Below are positions 1 through 8,503 of a DNA stretch of 64,000 nucleotides, in pieces. The DNA comes from Brevundimonas sp. Lineage in GTDB: Bacteria; Pseudomonadota; Alphaproteobacteria; Caulobacterales; Caulobacteraceae. The stretch spans positions 55,842 to 119,841 of the forward strand of contig SCVB01000006.1 in assembly GCA_004296955.1 (NCBI GenBank), in the 5' to 3' direction. How positions within the stretch are numbered: position 1 is the first letter of the stretch; the number at the start of each line of letters is the position of its first letter. Position numbers and translations under genes: made by a program. The notes below the pieces were generated by a model, which did no database searches, was not told the DNA's origin, and was given only the letters and a program-made list of their open reading frames with translations.

Positions 1-2
1 TC

Positions 3-1025
3 AGCTATCGCAACTTCTTCTATCCCCACCAGCGCTGGGCCTTCGCGGGCCTGCGGCTGGCGGCGGATGCGCCCAGCCCGCTGGTGCGCTCGGCCGACGA
101 GGGCGAGACCGCCCGCTTCCGCCGCGACCTCATCGCCGGCCTGTCGCGCTCGCCCAAGGTCGCCTCGCCCAAATGGTTCTATGACGCCGAAGGCTCGCAC
201 CTGTTCGAGGCCATCACCCGGCTGCCGGAATACTATCCGACGCGGCAGGAGGCGGACCTGCTGCGGCGCGTGGCCCCGCAGTGGGCGACCCGGTTCGGGC
301 CGGCCGCCGCCCTGGTCGAATTCGGCTCGGGCGCCAGCGAAAAGACCCGCATCGTGCTCGACGCCGCCGCCGACCTGGCCGCCTATGTGCCGATCGACAT
401 CAGCGCCGATGCGCTGGACGCGGCGGCGCGGCGGATCGCCGAGGCCTATCCGGCGCTGAAGGTCGCGCCCCTGGTGGGCGACTTCCTGCATCTGGGCGCC
501 CTGCCGGCCGGGATCGGCGCGGGCCGGCGGGTCGGTTTCTTCCCCGGCTCGACCATCGGCAATCTGGAGCGCGAGGAGGCGATCGCCTTCCTGACCGCGG
601 CGCGCGGCCTGCTGGGGCCGGACGCCCTGTTCATCCTCGGCGTCGACCTGGTCAAGGCGCCGGAGTTGCTGGTCGCCGCCTATGACGATTCCGCCGGCGT
701 CACCGCGGCCTTCAACCGCAATCTGCTGGTCCGCGCCAACCGCGAGCTGGGGGCCGGGTTCGACGTCGATTCCTTCGCCCATCGCGCCGTCTGGAACGCC
801 GCCGCCTCGCGCATGGAGATGCACCTCGAGGCGACCCGGGACATGACCGTCCAGCTCGATGGCCGTCCCGTCGCCTTCCGGCGCGGCGAGACCATCCATA
901 CCGAGAGTTCCCGGAAATACTCCGAGGCCTCGGTGCGGGAGCTGGCGGGGGCGGCGGGCTGGACGGTGTCCGCCTTCGAGACCGGTCCGGCCCCCTCGGT
1001 CGCCCTGGCCCTGCTGGAGGCCTGA
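3..1025 (+). CDS. egtD: EgtD histidine Nalpha-methyltransferase, fused in frame to the C-terminus of EgtB (5' partial)
   Basis: The EgtD part trimethylates histidine to hercynine with SAM, the first step of ergothioneine synthesis in the cytoplasm. It shows the family signature PKWFYDAEGS, the LPEYYPTRQE segment and the SAM-binding EFGSGASEKT (about residue 79 counted from the GTG at 84). The sequence upstream of that GTG, from position 3 in the same frame, encodes YRNFFYPHQRWAF and GLRLA, which is the usual C-terminus of EgtB (hercynine oxygenase). No stop separates the two, so EgtB cannot end before EgtD and the product is probably one bifunctional EgtB-EgtD chain. The EgtB body lies outside the window. 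Translation restarting at GTG 84 is the alternative. EgtD identity is near certain; the fusion follows directly from the reading frame. Confidence 0.93.
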   Translation, partial: SYRNFFYPHQRWAFAGLRLAADAPSPLVRSADEGETARFRRDLIAGLSRSPKVASPKWFYDAEGSHLFEAITRLPEYYPTRQEADLLRRVAPQWATRFGPAAALVEFGSGASEKTRIVLDAAADLAAYVPIDISADALDAAARRIAEAYPALKVAPLVGDFLHLGALPAGIGAGRRVGFFPGSTIGNLEREEAIAFLTAARGLLGPDALFILGVDLVKAPELLVAAYDDSAGVTAAFNRNLLVRANRELGAGFDVDSFAHRAVWNAAASRMEMHLEATRDMTVQLDGRPVAFRRGETIHTESSRKYSEASVRELAGAAGWTVSAFETGPAPSVALALLEA

Positions 1026-1030
1026 GCACG

Positions 1031-1066
1031 AAAAAGGCGGCGGCCGCTGCTGCGGTCGCCGCCTTT
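1031..1066. terminator. Bidirectional intrinsic terminator between egtD and the KGG gene
   Basis: A 15-bp stem with one G-T pair (1033-1047 with 1052-1066) and a 4-nt loop. It has an A-run on the left and a T-run on the right, so it can end transcription from both convergent genes. Confidence 0.8.
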
Positions 1067-1085
1067 GTCCGGTGGGCGCGTCGTC

Positions 1086-1310
1086 CTATTCGGCGACGGG
1101 GGGCGTCTCGCGCGTCCGGGAGCCGTGCGAGGCCTCGCCGCCCTTGCGGCCGGCCTGGGCGGCCAGACTGCGGTCCTGCGAGAAGCTGCGCTTCTCGCTC
1201 GGCACGCTGGCCCCGCCCTTGCGGGCGATCTCGCGCTGACGTTCGGGGTCCATCGAGGCGAAGCCTCGCTTGGAGACGCCGGACGCACGGTTGGGCTGAC
1301 CCTGGGCCAT
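1086..1310 (-). CDS. KGG-repeat stress-induced small protein
   Basis: A 74-residue, very hydrophilic protein with two KGG-type repeats: REIARKGGASVP and AQAGRKGGEASHG, preceded by GFASMDPERQ. This is the KGG repeat family typified by E. coli YciG/GsiB-like stress proteins, which are induced in stationary phase or stress. The molecular role is unknown. The start at 1310 is chosen because AGGAA lies just upstream of the ATG and all family similarity begins there; the frame stays open further upstream without such a site. Convergent with egtD across a shared terminator. Confidence 0.85.
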   Translation of the reverse strand: MAQGQPNRASGVSKRGFASMDPERQREIARKGGASVPSEKRSFSQDRSLAAQAGRKGGEASHGSRTRETPPVAE

Positions 1311-1429
1311 TGAAGGTTCCTTTCGTGGCGACGGTGACGGTTCGGGGGATGAACCCCCGGCCTCCCGTCCGGTTCCGGTGTCCCGGTCACACAATTGCGA
1401 ACGAATCACAGGGTTTGGGCGATCGCGGG

Positions 1430-1591
1430 TCATTGCCGGTCATACGGCCGGGCGTCGCCGGGACCGCCGCCGCCCGGGTCCTGCTGCGGCACCTCGTCGG
1501 GCGCGCCCGCGGGATCGACGTCGGGGCCGGGCGTTTCGGGCGGCATGATCTCCGGCTGTCCGCCAGGGCTGTCGGGCTCGATATAGGTCAT
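1430..1591 (-). CDS. Small proline/aspartate-rich hypothetical protein
   Basis: 53 residues beginning MTYIEPDSPGG and rich in Pro, Asp, Glu and Gly, probably disordered. An AGGAG sits 8-9 nt before the ATG at 1591, which favours this start over the longer reading frame. Same strand as the KGG stress protein, about 120 nt apart. No domain is recognised, and the acidic proline-rich composition gives no function. Its reality rests on the good ribosome site and clean stop. Confidence 0.55.
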   Translation of the reverse strand: MTYIEPDSPGGQPEIMPPETPGPDVDPAGAPDEVPQQDPGGGGPGDARPYDRQ

Positions 1592-1734
1592 GGGGCGCTC
1601 TCCTTGTTCGAAGGGAGAACGCGGGCCGGGCCACGGCCGTTCAATCACGATCCGGCGTTGTCGGCCGCGGGGCGGAACCGGGCCGGGATGAGGGGATTGA
1701 GGCAGGCGAAATCCCCCGAACCGGAGCGCTCTTG

Positions 1735-2022
1735 ATGAACCAGACCTTTGACCCGTCCGCCGCCGAAATCGTCGACGAGGATCCGGACACGGAATCGGCC
1801 CGCCTGGACCGCGCAGCGGATGCGATCCTGCTGGAGGACGAAGGCCGCGCCTTCGCGCATCGGCCCTTGCGGCGCGCGGTGCTCGAGGACGCCGCCCTGG
1901 CTCGCCAGTGGGGACAGGCGCGGGCCGTGCGGATGCGCGAGGCGGTCGAGGCCGAGCCGATAAAGGCGACGCTCTACGCCCTCGGACTCGGGGTGGTGGT
2001 CGGCCTGCTGATCTCGCGCTAG
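1735..2022 (+). CDS. Hypothetical protein with C-terminal membrane anchor
   Basis: 95 residues. The first ~70 are charged and helical (acidic N-terminus, then Arg/Ala-rich); the last ~20 form one hydrophobic segment (LYALGLGVVVGLLISR). The layout resembles the ElaB/YqjD/DUF883 type of small tail-anchored proteins, but the similarity is only architectural. The ATG at 1735 is preferred to the TTG three bases upstream because GGAG is 8 nt before it. Convergent with the following metallo-hydrolase, with 4 nt between stops. Confidence 0.6.
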   Translation: MNQTFDPSAAEIVDEDPDTESARLDRAADAILLEDEGRAFAHRPLRRAVLEDAALARQWGQARAVRMREAVEAEPIKATLYALGLGVVVGLLISR

Positions 2023-2026
2023 CCGC

Positions 2027-2728
2027 TCAGGACGGGCCGGACGCCGGTCGTGCGATCGGGGTCCCGCGCATGGCGGCGTCGGACACGAAGGGGTTGTTGC
2101 GCCGCTCGGCCCCGAAGGTCGAGGTCGGCCCGTGGCCCGGCACGAAGGTGACGTCGTCGCCCAGGGGCCAGAGCCGGGTGGTGATGGCGTTCAGCAGGCT
2201 GGCGTGGTCGCTGCGCGGGAAGTCGGTGCGACCGATCGAGCCCTGGAACAGGACGTCGCCGACCTGGGCGAAGCGGGCCTCGCGGTTGAAGAAGATCACA
2301 TGGCCGGGGGTATGGCCGGGGCAGTGGTAGACCTCCCAGTTCGTCTCTCCGAGCGTCAGCCGGTCGCCATTGGCCAGCCAGCGCGTCGGGGTGAAGCTGC
2401 GCGCCTCCGGCAGGCCGTACATCTGGCCCTGGGCCGGAATGCCGTCGATCCAGAACTGGTCGTCGGGATGCGGGCCGATGATGTCCAGCCCGGTCTTCTC
2501 CTGCATCTCGGCCGCGCCGCCGGCGTGGTCGAGGTGGCCGTGGGTGATCCAGATGGCGTCCAGCGTCAGCCCCTGTTTCGCCACCGCGGCCAGCAGGCCG
2601 TCCACAGAGGCCCCGGGATCGATGATCGCGGCCTTCATCGTCTTGCGGCACCAGACCAGGGTGCAGTTCTGCTGCAGGGGGGTGACGGGGAAGACGGCCA
2701 CGCCGACGGGGGAGGGGGAAGCGCTCAT
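2027..2728 (-). CDS. MBL-fold metallo-hydrolase, glyoxalase II-like (YcbL type)
   Basis: 233 residues of the metallo-beta-lactamase fold. The zinc signature THGHLDHAGG is present, followed by CPGHTPGHV, GDVLFQGSIGRTD and a late FVPGHGPTST, which together give the HxHxDH plus distal His/Asp ligands of the glyoxalase II branch. It is shorter than GloB and lacks the C-terminal glutathione domain, which fits the YcbL subgroup of cytosolic thioester hydrolases. The substrate cannot be assigned from sequence. Divergent from tig. Confidence 0.88.
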   Translation of the reverse strand: MSASPSPVGVAVFPVTPLQQNCTLVWCRKTMKAAIIDPGASVDGLLAAVAKQGLTLDAIWITHGHLDHAGGAAEMQEKTGLDIIGPHPDDQFWIDGIPAQGQMYGLPEARSFTPTRWLANGDRLTLGETNWEVYHCPGHTPGHVIFFNREARFAQVGDVLFQGSIGRTDFPRSDHASLLNAITTRLWPLGDDVTFVPGHGPTSTFGAERRNNPFVSDAAMRGTPIARPASGPS

Positions 2729-2787
2729 GTCGACCAGATAGCGCGCCGGCGTCCGTCCCGAAACCGTGGTTCCGTCCGTGTCTCACG

Positions 2788-2816
2788 TTGACCTTTGGGG
2801 CGGTCCTCGACATAAG
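2788..2816 (+). promoter_or_regulatory. Candidate sigma-70-type promoter of tig
   Basis: TTGACC (2788-2793) and CATAAG (2811-2816) are separated by 17 nt, about 105 nt before the trigger factor ATG. A 15-bp palindrome, CAAGGGC-G-GCCCTTG (2842-2856), lies downstream in the presumed leader. Judged by eye. Confidence 0.4.
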
Positions 2817-2922
2817 GGCGGGCTTCAAAGGCGCCGCCTCGCAAGGGCGGCCCTTGTTGCTTTACCCACACAGTGCTGCGCCTGCCCCAAGGGCGCCGCC
2901 CCAGAGCGTCAGAATCCCGACC

Positions 2923-4266
2923 ATGCAAGTTGTCGAAAAGTCCAGTGAAGGCCTCAGCCGCGTGATCGCGGTGACCATTCCCGTCGCCGAGCTGAACCAG
3001 AAGCTGGACGCGAAGCTGAAGGAAGTCGCGCCGCAGATGAAGCTCAAGGGCTTCCGTCCCGGCAAGGTCCCGATGTCGCACGTCAAGAAGACCTTCGGCC
3101 GCGACCTGATGGGCGAGATCGTCAATGACGCGCTGAACAGCTCGAGCCAGAAGGCCCTCGAAGACGCCAAGGTGCGTCCGGCCGCGCCCGCCGAGATGAA
3201 GCTGACCTCGGACATGGACAAGGTTATCGCCGGCACGGAAGACCTGGCCTACGAAATGGCCCTGGAGGTCATGCCGGACTTCACCCCGACCGACATCAAG
3301 AAGCTGAAGCTGGAACGCCCGACCTATGAGGCGTCGGACGCCGATCTGGACGAGGCCCTGACCGAGCTGGCCGGCCAGGCCAAGTCCTATGAGGACAAGA
3401 AGGGCAAGACCGTGAAGGCCGCCGAGGGCGACGAGGTCACCATCGACTTCCTGGGCAAGCTGGACGGCGAGCCCTTCGAGGGCGGCGCCGCCGAGGATGC
3501 CCAGTTGGTGATCGGCTCCAACCGCTTCATCCCGGGCTTCGAAGAGCAGCTCAAGGGCGCCAAGGTCGGCGACGAGACGGTCCTGAACGTGACCTTCCCC
3601 GAAGATTATCAAGCCAAGCATCTGGCCGGCAAGGCCGTGACCTTCGACGTCAAGGTCAAGGCCATCAAGGCCGAAGCCCCCGCCGTGGTCGATGAAGCCT
3701 TCGCCCAGCGCATCGGCATCGAGTCGCTGGACAAGCTGAAGGAACTGCTGCGCACCAACCTGAACCAGCAGTACACGGGCGCCGCTCGCTTCAAGCTGAA
3801 GCGCGCCCTGCTGGACGCCCTGGACAAGGCCCACGACTTCCCCCTGCCGCCCAAGATGGTCGAGGCCGAGTTCGACGGCATCTGGCAGCAGGTCCAGGCC
3901 GACAAGGACGCCGGCCGCCTGCCGGAAGAGGACGCCAAGAAGTCCGAGAAGAAGCTCAAGGACGAGTATCGCAAGATCGCCGAGCGCCGCGTGCGCCTGG
4001 GCCTGGTGCTCGCCGAGATCGGCCGCGCCAACAACGTCCAGGTCACCGACCAGGAGCTGAACAACGCCATCATGAACGAGGCCCGCAACTATCCGGGCCA
4101 GGAGCGTCAGGTGCTGGACTTCTATCGCCAGAACCCCAACGCCGCCGCCCAGATGCGCGCCCCGATCTATGAGGAGAAGGTCTGCGACCTGATCTTCGAC
4201 ACCGCCAAGGTGACCGATACGCCGATCACCAAGGAAGACCTGCTCAAGGAAGACGACGAGCTCTGA
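2923..4266 (+). CDS. tig: Trigger factor, ribosome-associated chaperone/prolyl isomerase
   Basis: 447 residues, the normal length. It binds the ribosomal exit tunnel (L23) and shields nascent chains. The N-terminal ribosome-binding domain carries the signature GFRPGKVP. An FKBP-type PPIase domain follows at about 150-240 (EGDEVTIDFLGKLDG, GFEEQLKGAKVGDE), then the helical substrate-binding C-terminal arms. The ATG at 2923 (MQVVEKSSEGLSR) is chosen because family similarity starts there; the open frame upstream to 2788 has none. It heads the conserved tig-clpP-clpX-lon proteostasis block, here with an unknown gene between tig and clpP. Confidence 0.97.
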   Translation: MQVVEKSSEGLSRVIAVTIPVAELNQKLDAKLKEVAPQMKLKGFRPGKVPMSHVKKTFGRDLMGEIVNDALNSSSQKALEDAKVRPAAPAEMKLTSDMDKVIAGTEDLAYEMALEVMPDFTPTDIKKLKLERPTYEASDADLDEALTELAGQAKSYEDKKGKTVKAAEGDEVTIDFLGKLDGEPFEGGAAEDAQLVIGSNRFIPGFEEQLKGAKVGDETVLNVTFPEDYQAKHLAGKAVTFDVKVKAIKAEAPAVVDEAFAQRIGIESLDKLKELLRTNLNQQYTGAARFKLKRALLDALDKAHDFPLPPKMVEAEFDGIWQQVQADKDAGRLPEEDAKKSEKKLKDEYRKIAERRVRLGLVLAEIGRANNVQVTDQELNNAIMNEARNYPGQERQVLDFYRQNPNAAAQMRAPIYEEKVCDLIFDTAKVTDTPITKEDLLKEDDEL

Positions 4267-4292
4267 TTACGGGCCGTCGGAGGGAATAGATC

Positions 4293-5195
4293 ATGTTCGC
4301 AGCGCTGGCGTCGGCCCTGGTTCTCGCCATCGCTCCCCAGGACGGCCCGCCTGCCGCGCCGACCCAGGAACAGCCCGCCGGCCAGCTCGACGACGTTCTC
4401 GTCGACGGCCGTCGGCTTGAGGATGCGGCGCGCGCCTTCATCGAGGAAGTCGGCGCGCCGCCGCCGGGCACCCGCCCGGGTCGCTGGAACAGCGAAATCT
4501 GCGTCAGCGTCACCGGCATGCAGCCCCGGTTCGCCCAGTTGATGATCGACCAGATCGCCCGCCGGGCCCTGGACGTGGGCGTCGATGTCGAGGCCCCCGG
4601 ATGCCGGCCCAATGTGATCATTCTCGCGACTGACGACGGCCGGGCGCTTGCGTCCAGCCTAGTCGAGGACGCAGGGCTCGGATTCCAGCCGGCCCACAGC
4701 TCCACCAATCTGACCCGCAGCGCCCTGCGGCGGTTCCGGACCTCCCGCGCGCCCGTGCGCTGGTGGCACGTGACCATTCCGGTGCTGGTCGCCACGGGCG
4801 AGCCCGCCATCGCCTTCAAGGGCCAGCCGGCCCCGACGGTGACGGTGCGGGACGCATCGCGCCTCCGCTCGAACATCCGCTACGACATCGGCTGGGTGGT
4901 GATTGTGATCGACATGAGCCGGACGGGGAATGCGTCCTTCGGAGCGCTCAGCGACTATGTGGCCTTCGCCACCCTGACCCAGCTGGACGCGACCGCCGAC
5001 ACCAGCCGCGACGACACTATCCTCAACCTGTTCGAGGAAAACCGGCAGGTCACCGGCCTGACCGACTGGGACCGCGACTATCTGGCCGCGCTCTACACCT
5101 CGCGAACCGACCGGGCGACGATCGGGCAACAGCTCAACGACCTTGTCCGCAGTCTCACCGATATCCGGCGCAGTTCGGTTGAAGCCGGCGACTGA
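4293..5195 (+). CDS. Hypothetical secreted protein between tig and clpP
   Basis: 300 residues starting with a short hydrophobic N-terminus (MFAALASALVLAIAP) that looks like a signal peptide, then a Pro/Gln-rich spacer and a globular domain with four Cys. No catalytic motif or domain is recognised. AGGGA precedes the ATG by about 9 nt. It sits 26 nt after tig and about 90 nt before clpP, so it is probably cotranscribed with one of them. I do not know its function; a periplasmic role in protein quality control would only be a guess from position. Confidence 0.7.
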   Translation: MFAALASALVLAIAPQDGPPAAPTQEQPAGQLDDVLVDGRRLEDAARAFIEEVGAPPPGTRPGRWNSEICVSVTGMQPRFAQLMIDQIARRALDVGVDVEAPGCRPNVIILATDDGRALASSLVEDAGLGFQPAHSSTNLTRSALRRFRTSRAPVRWWHVTIPVLVATGEPAIAFKGQPAPTVTVRDASRLRSNIRYDIGWVVIVIDMSRTGNASFGALSDYVAFATLTQLDATADTSRDDTILNLFEENRQVTGLTDWDRDYLAALYTSRTDRATIGQQLNDLVRSLTDIRRSSVEAGD

Positions 5196-5288
5196 CTCGC
5201 CTTGCGTCAACGGTTCGGCAACGCGATATCCTGTCCAAGAGGTACGCGACCGGTGAGTCGCGCCCGGAAGCATCCCGAGAAGGCCCAC

Positions 5289-5930
5289 ATGCGCGATCCC
5301 ATCGAACTGATGAACATGAACCTCGTCCCCATGGTGGTCGAGCAGTCCAGCCGGGGCGAACGCGCCTTCGACATCTTCTCGCGCCTGCTGCGCGAGCGGA
5401 TCATCTTCCTGACCGGCCCCTTCGAGGACGGCATGGCCTCGCTGATCTGCGCCCAGCTGCTGTTTCTTGAATCGGAGAACCCGAAGAAGGAAATCTCGAT
5501 GTATATCAACAGCCCCGGCGGACAGGTGTCGTCGGCGCTCGCGATCTACGACACCATGCAGTACATCCGCTCGCCGGTGTCGACGGTGTGCATGGGCATG
5601 GCCGCCTCGGCCGGTTCGCTGATCCTCGCCGCCGGCGCCGCCGGCCAGCGCGTCGCCCTGCCGAACGCCCGCATCATGGTGCACCAGCCCTCGGGCGGCT
5701 TCCGCGGCCAGGCCTCGGACATCGAACTGCACGCCGCCGACATCCGCTACACCAAGCGCCGCCTGAACGAGATCTACGTCCACCACACCGGCCGGACCTA
5801 TGAGGAGGTCGAGAAGACCCTCGATCGCGACCACTTCATGAGCGCCGAGGAAGCCAAGGCCTGGGGCGTCGTCGACCATGTCTACGACCGCCGCGAACAG
5901 GCCGAGGGCGACGGCGTGAAGACCGTCTGA
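5289..5930 (+). CDS. clpP: ClpP ATP-dependent Clp protease proteolytic subunit
   Basis: 213 residues. Serine peptidase (S14) that forms a double-heptamer barrel and works with ClpX (next but two) and ClpA. The Ser is in MGMAASAGS (about residue 107), the His in MVHQPSGG (about 132), and an Asp is expected near 181, all at normal spacing. ATG 5289 ([12 protein letters not shown]) gives the conserved N-terminus; an upstream in-frame TTG is not supported. A strong terminator follows. In Caulobacterales ClpXP drives cell-cycle proteolysis such as CtrA turnover. Confidence 0.97.
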   Translation: MRDPIELMNMNLVPMVVEQSSRGERAFDIFSRLLRERIIFLTGPFEDGMASLICAQLLFLESENPKKEISMYINSPGGQVSSALAIYDTMQYIRSPVSTVCMGMAASAGSLILAAGAAGQRVALPNARIMVHQPSGGFRGQASDIELHAADIRYTKRRLNEIYVHHTGRTYEEVEKTLDRDHFMSAEEAKAWGVVDHVYDRREQAEGDGVKTV

Positions 5931-5953
5931 GCGGATCCTTCCCAATGACCATG

Positions 5954-5987
5954 AAAGGCGCGCCGGAGACGGCGCGTCTTTTTCTTT
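5954..5987 (+). terminator. Intrinsic terminator of clpP
   Basis: An 11-bp stem (5954-5964 with 5971-5981, one G-T pair), loop GGAGAC, then a T-rich tail to 5987. Confidence 0.85.
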
Positions 5988-5989
5988 GT

Positions 5990-5995
5990 GCTATC
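5990..5995 (+). promoter_or_regulatory. Possible -10 element of a leaderless transcript
   Basis: GCTATC ends 8 nt before the ATG at 6004, and no Shine-Dalgarno site lies between. This resembles the Caulobacter -10 consensus GCTANAWC placed so that transcription would start at or near the ATG. No convincing -35 because the clpP terminator lies there. Confidence 0.3.
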
Positions 5996-6003
5996 AGGGC
6001 CCC

Positions 6004-6321
6004 ATGCAGACGCGTGACAACAGCGGGACCGTCGAGGTCGACGGCGACATCTATCACTGGGACCTGCGGCGACAGCCGCGTCCCCTGAGCGGCGGTCAGT
6101 GGGAGGGCGTCGCCGTGACCCTGCGGCTGGCCGACTTCAAGCGCGAGGCCATCGTGCAGTTCCCGCCGCCCCTGCGTCCCAACGGGCGGCCCGACACCGA
6201 GAAGCAGTTCGTCAATCCCGACCACATCCGCAATGCGGTGGCGGCGGTGATCGAAGCGGGCTGGAACCCGACCTCGCGCGGCAAGGCCATGGTCTTCGAC
6301 GTGGACGCCGAAGGCCGCTAG
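6004..6321 (+). CDS. Conserved hypothetical protein, 105 aa
   Basis: A soluble 105-residue protein (MQTRDNSGTVEVDGDIYHW) with no signal peptide or membrane segment. The reading frame has normal codon bias and a well-ordered alternation of strands and helices (DIYHWDLRRQPR, GVAVTLRLADFKREAIVQFP, IRNAVAAVIEAGW). It recalls small proteins near clp genes in Caulobacterales, but I recognise no domain. Lies between the clpP terminator and a convergent HAD phosphatase gene. No ribosome site; possibly leaderless. Confidence 0.7.
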   Translation: MQTRDNSGTVEVDGDIYHWDLRRQPRPLSGGQWEGVAVTLRLADFKREAIVQFPPPLRPNGRPDTEKQFVNPDHIRNAVAAVIEAGWNPTSRGKAMVFDVDAEGR

Positions 6322-6330
6322 CGAGCCGCC

Positions 6331-6972
6331 TCAGCCCTTGAAGCGCCGGAAGCCGGCCTCATCCGCCATGGCCAGCATTTCCGTGTCGCCCGTGGTGTCG
6401 CCATAGGCCGCCGCCAGCGTCATGTCCGCGCCGAAGGCGGCGTGCAGCCGCCGCACCTTTTCCTCGCCGCGGCAGTTGGGGCTGGCGAAGGCGCCGGTGA
6501 CGCGGTCGTCGGCGTCGAACACCAGCGGCGTGCCGAGCAGGGCCTCGGCCCCCAGCCGCCGCGCGAACGGGGCCACGGTGGTCTCCGGGCTGGCGGTGAC
6601 GATGACGCGGTAGGCGCCTTTCTTTCCCCAGTCGTTCCAGCAGGCGAGAGCGTCGTAACGGATGAAGCCCGGCCAGACCTGGCCGGCGAAGGCCTCGGCG
6701 TCGGCCTCAAGCTGGGTCCGCGGCACGCCCTGCAGGAATTCGCGCGCCGACGCCGCCTTGAGCCGCCCGCGGTCGCGGTGTCCGGCGTAGGCGGCGAGAT
6801 CGGGCGCCAGTCGCGCCAGCCCCAGGAACCAGCCGCCGGCGCCGGCCCTCCAGCGCAGAAACTGCGTGAAACTGTCGCGAACGGTCAGGGTGCCGTCGAA
6901 ATCGAAGGCGACGATGGCCTGATCCTTGCGGTGCGGCTGGTGAATCAGGGCAGGGGTTCCCATGTCAGACAT
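6331..6972 (-). CDS. HAD-family (subfamily IB) phosphatase, SerB-like
   Basis: 213 residues with the HAD motifs in order: I, FDFDGTLTVRD (nucleophile Asp); II, VIVTASPET; III, Lys near CRGEEKVRR; IV, AAYGDTTGDTEM. A helical cap lies between motifs I and II, as in the HAD-IB group of SerB, PGP phosphatase and histidinol-phosphatase relatives. The exact substrate is open; a phospholipid- or phosphoserine-type monoester is plausible. The start at 6972 has GAGGGAG upstream; ATG at 6963 is the alternative. Convergent with the 105-aa gene. Confidence 0.85.
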   Translation of the reverse strand: MSDMGTPALIHQPHRKDQAIVAFDFDGTLTVRDSFTQFLRWRAGAGGWFLGLARLAPDLAAYAGHRDRGRLKAASAREFLQGVPRTQLEADAEAFAGQVWPGFIRYDALACWNDWGKKGAYRVIVTASPETTVAPFARRLGAEALLGTPLVFDADDRVTGAFASPNCRGEEKVRRLHAAFGADMTLAAAYGDTTGDTEMLAMADEAGFRRFKG

Positions 6973-7161
6973 TCGCCGCGATCTCCCTCGACATTTGACC
7001 GTCCGCTTCGGACTCCGGCCACGCTTGGCCGGGGTTGTGGCGGGCCTCGGTATGGGTGATTGTCAATTTTTGAAGACCTTTGCGCCCACTGTCCGGGAAT
7101 CAAACGCGAAGGATGCGCGTTAGCCCCATATCGGGGTGAACCGCGGGAGTGAGAAGACTCG

Positions 7162-8436
7162 ATGACCAAAGCCGCCGGCACCGACGCCAAGAGCACGCTC
7201 TACTGCTCATTCTGCGGGAAGAGCCAGCACGAGGTGCGCAAGCTCATCGCCGGACCGACCGTGTTCATCTGCGATGAATGCGTCGAACTGTGCATGGATA
7301 TCATCCGTGAAGAGCACAAAATCTCGTTCTCCAAGGCCAAGGACGGCGTGCCGTCGCCCAAGGAGATCCGCGAGGTCCTGGACGACTACGTCATCGGCCA
7401 GTCGCACGCCAAGAAGGTGCTCTCGGTCGCGGTGCATAACCACTACAAGCGCCTGAACCACGCGACGAAGAACAACGACGTCGAACTGGCCAAGTCGAAC
7501 ATCATGCTCATCGGGCCGACCGGCTCGGGCAAGACGCTGCTGGCCCAGACGCTCGCGCGCATCATCGACGTGCCCTTCACCATGGCCGACGCCACCACCC
7601 TGACCGAAGCCGGTTATGTGGGTGAGGACGTCGAGAACATCATCCTCAAGCTGCTCCAGGCCTCGGACTACAACGTCGAGCGGGCCCAGCGCGGCATCGT
7701 CTACATCGATGAAATCGACAAGATTTCGCGCAAGTCGGACAACCCTTCGATCACCCGCGACGTCTCGGGCGAGGGCGTGCAGCAGGCCCTGCTGAAGATC
7801 ATGGAAGGCACCGTCGCCTCCGTGCCCCCGCAGGGCGGCCGCAAGCACCCGCAGCAGGAGTTCCTGCAGGTCGACACCGCCAACATCCTGTTCATCGTCG
7901 GCGGCGCCTTCGCCGGCCTCGAGAAGGTCATCGCGGCGCGCGGCGACGGGGCCTCGATCGGCTTCGGCGCCAAGGTCAAGGAAATCGACGAGCGCCGCAC
8001 CGGCGACATCCTCAAGGGCGTCGAGCCGGACGATCTGATGCGTTTCGGCCTGATCCCCGAGTTCATCGGCCGCCTGCCCGTTCTGGCGACGCTGGAGGAC
8101 CTGGACGAGCCGGCCCTGGTCACCATCCTGACCGAGCCCAAGAACGCCTTGGTCAAACAGTACAAGCGCCTGTTCGAGATGGAGAACGTCGACCTGACCT
8201 TCACCGACGACGCCCTGATCGCCGTCGCCAAGAAGGCCATCACCCGCAAGACCGGCGCCCGCGGCCTGCGTTCCATCCTGGAAGGCATCCTGCTGGAGAC
8301 GATGTTCGAACTGCCCACCTTCGAGGGCGTCGAGGAAGTCGTCGTCAACGCCGAGGTCATCGAGGGCAAGGCCCAGCCGCTGCTGATCTATTCCGAGACC
8401 AAGTCCAAGAAGGCCGCGCCCGACAGCGCCGCCTAA
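7162..8436 (+). CDS. clpX: ClpX ATPase/unfoldase subunit of ClpXP
   Basis: 424 residues, full length. Cytoplasmic AAA+ hexamer that recognises tagged substrates and threads them into ClpP. The N-terminal zinc-binding domain has four Cys (CSFCGK and CDECVELC), then Walker A GPTGSGKT, Walker [10 protein letters not shown], the pore loop GYVGED and sensor/arginine finger segments. SspB/CpdR-type adaptors would dock on the zinc domain. The start is unambiguous ([10 protein letters not shown]). In most relatives lon follows directly; here an acyltransferase gene lies between. Confidence 0.98.
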   Translation: MTKAAGTDAKSTLYCSFCGKSQHEVRKLIAGPTVFICDECVELCMDIIREEHKISFSKAKDGVPSPKEIREVLDDYVIGQSHAKKVLSVAVHNHYKRLNHATKNNDVELAKSNIMLIGPTGSGKTLLAQTLARIIDVPFTMADATTLTEAGYVGEDVENIILKLLQASDYNVERAQRGIVYIDEIDKISRKSDNPSITRDVSGEGVQQALLKIMEGTVASVPPQGGRKHPQQEFLQVDTANILFIVGGAFAGLEKVIAARGDGASIGFGAKVKEIDERRTGDILKGVEPDDLMRFGLIPEFIGRLPVLATLEDLDEPALVTILTEPKNALVKQYKRLFEMENVDLTFTDDALIAVAKKAITRKTGARGLRSILEGILLETMFELPTFEGVEEVVVNAEVIEGKAQPLLIYSETKSKKAAPDSAA

Positions 8437-8503
8437 TCGTTTCTCCTGAGCCGATGGCAGGCTGGGTGTCGTATATCGCCAACCACGCGGAAGGCAGGTC
8501 GGC

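Noticed and set aside
7124-7131. CCCCATAT before clpX, resembling a sigma-32 -10 element
   Set aside because: No CTTGAA-like -35 at a proper distance, and the bases also form a small local hairpin. Not strong enough to list as a promoter.
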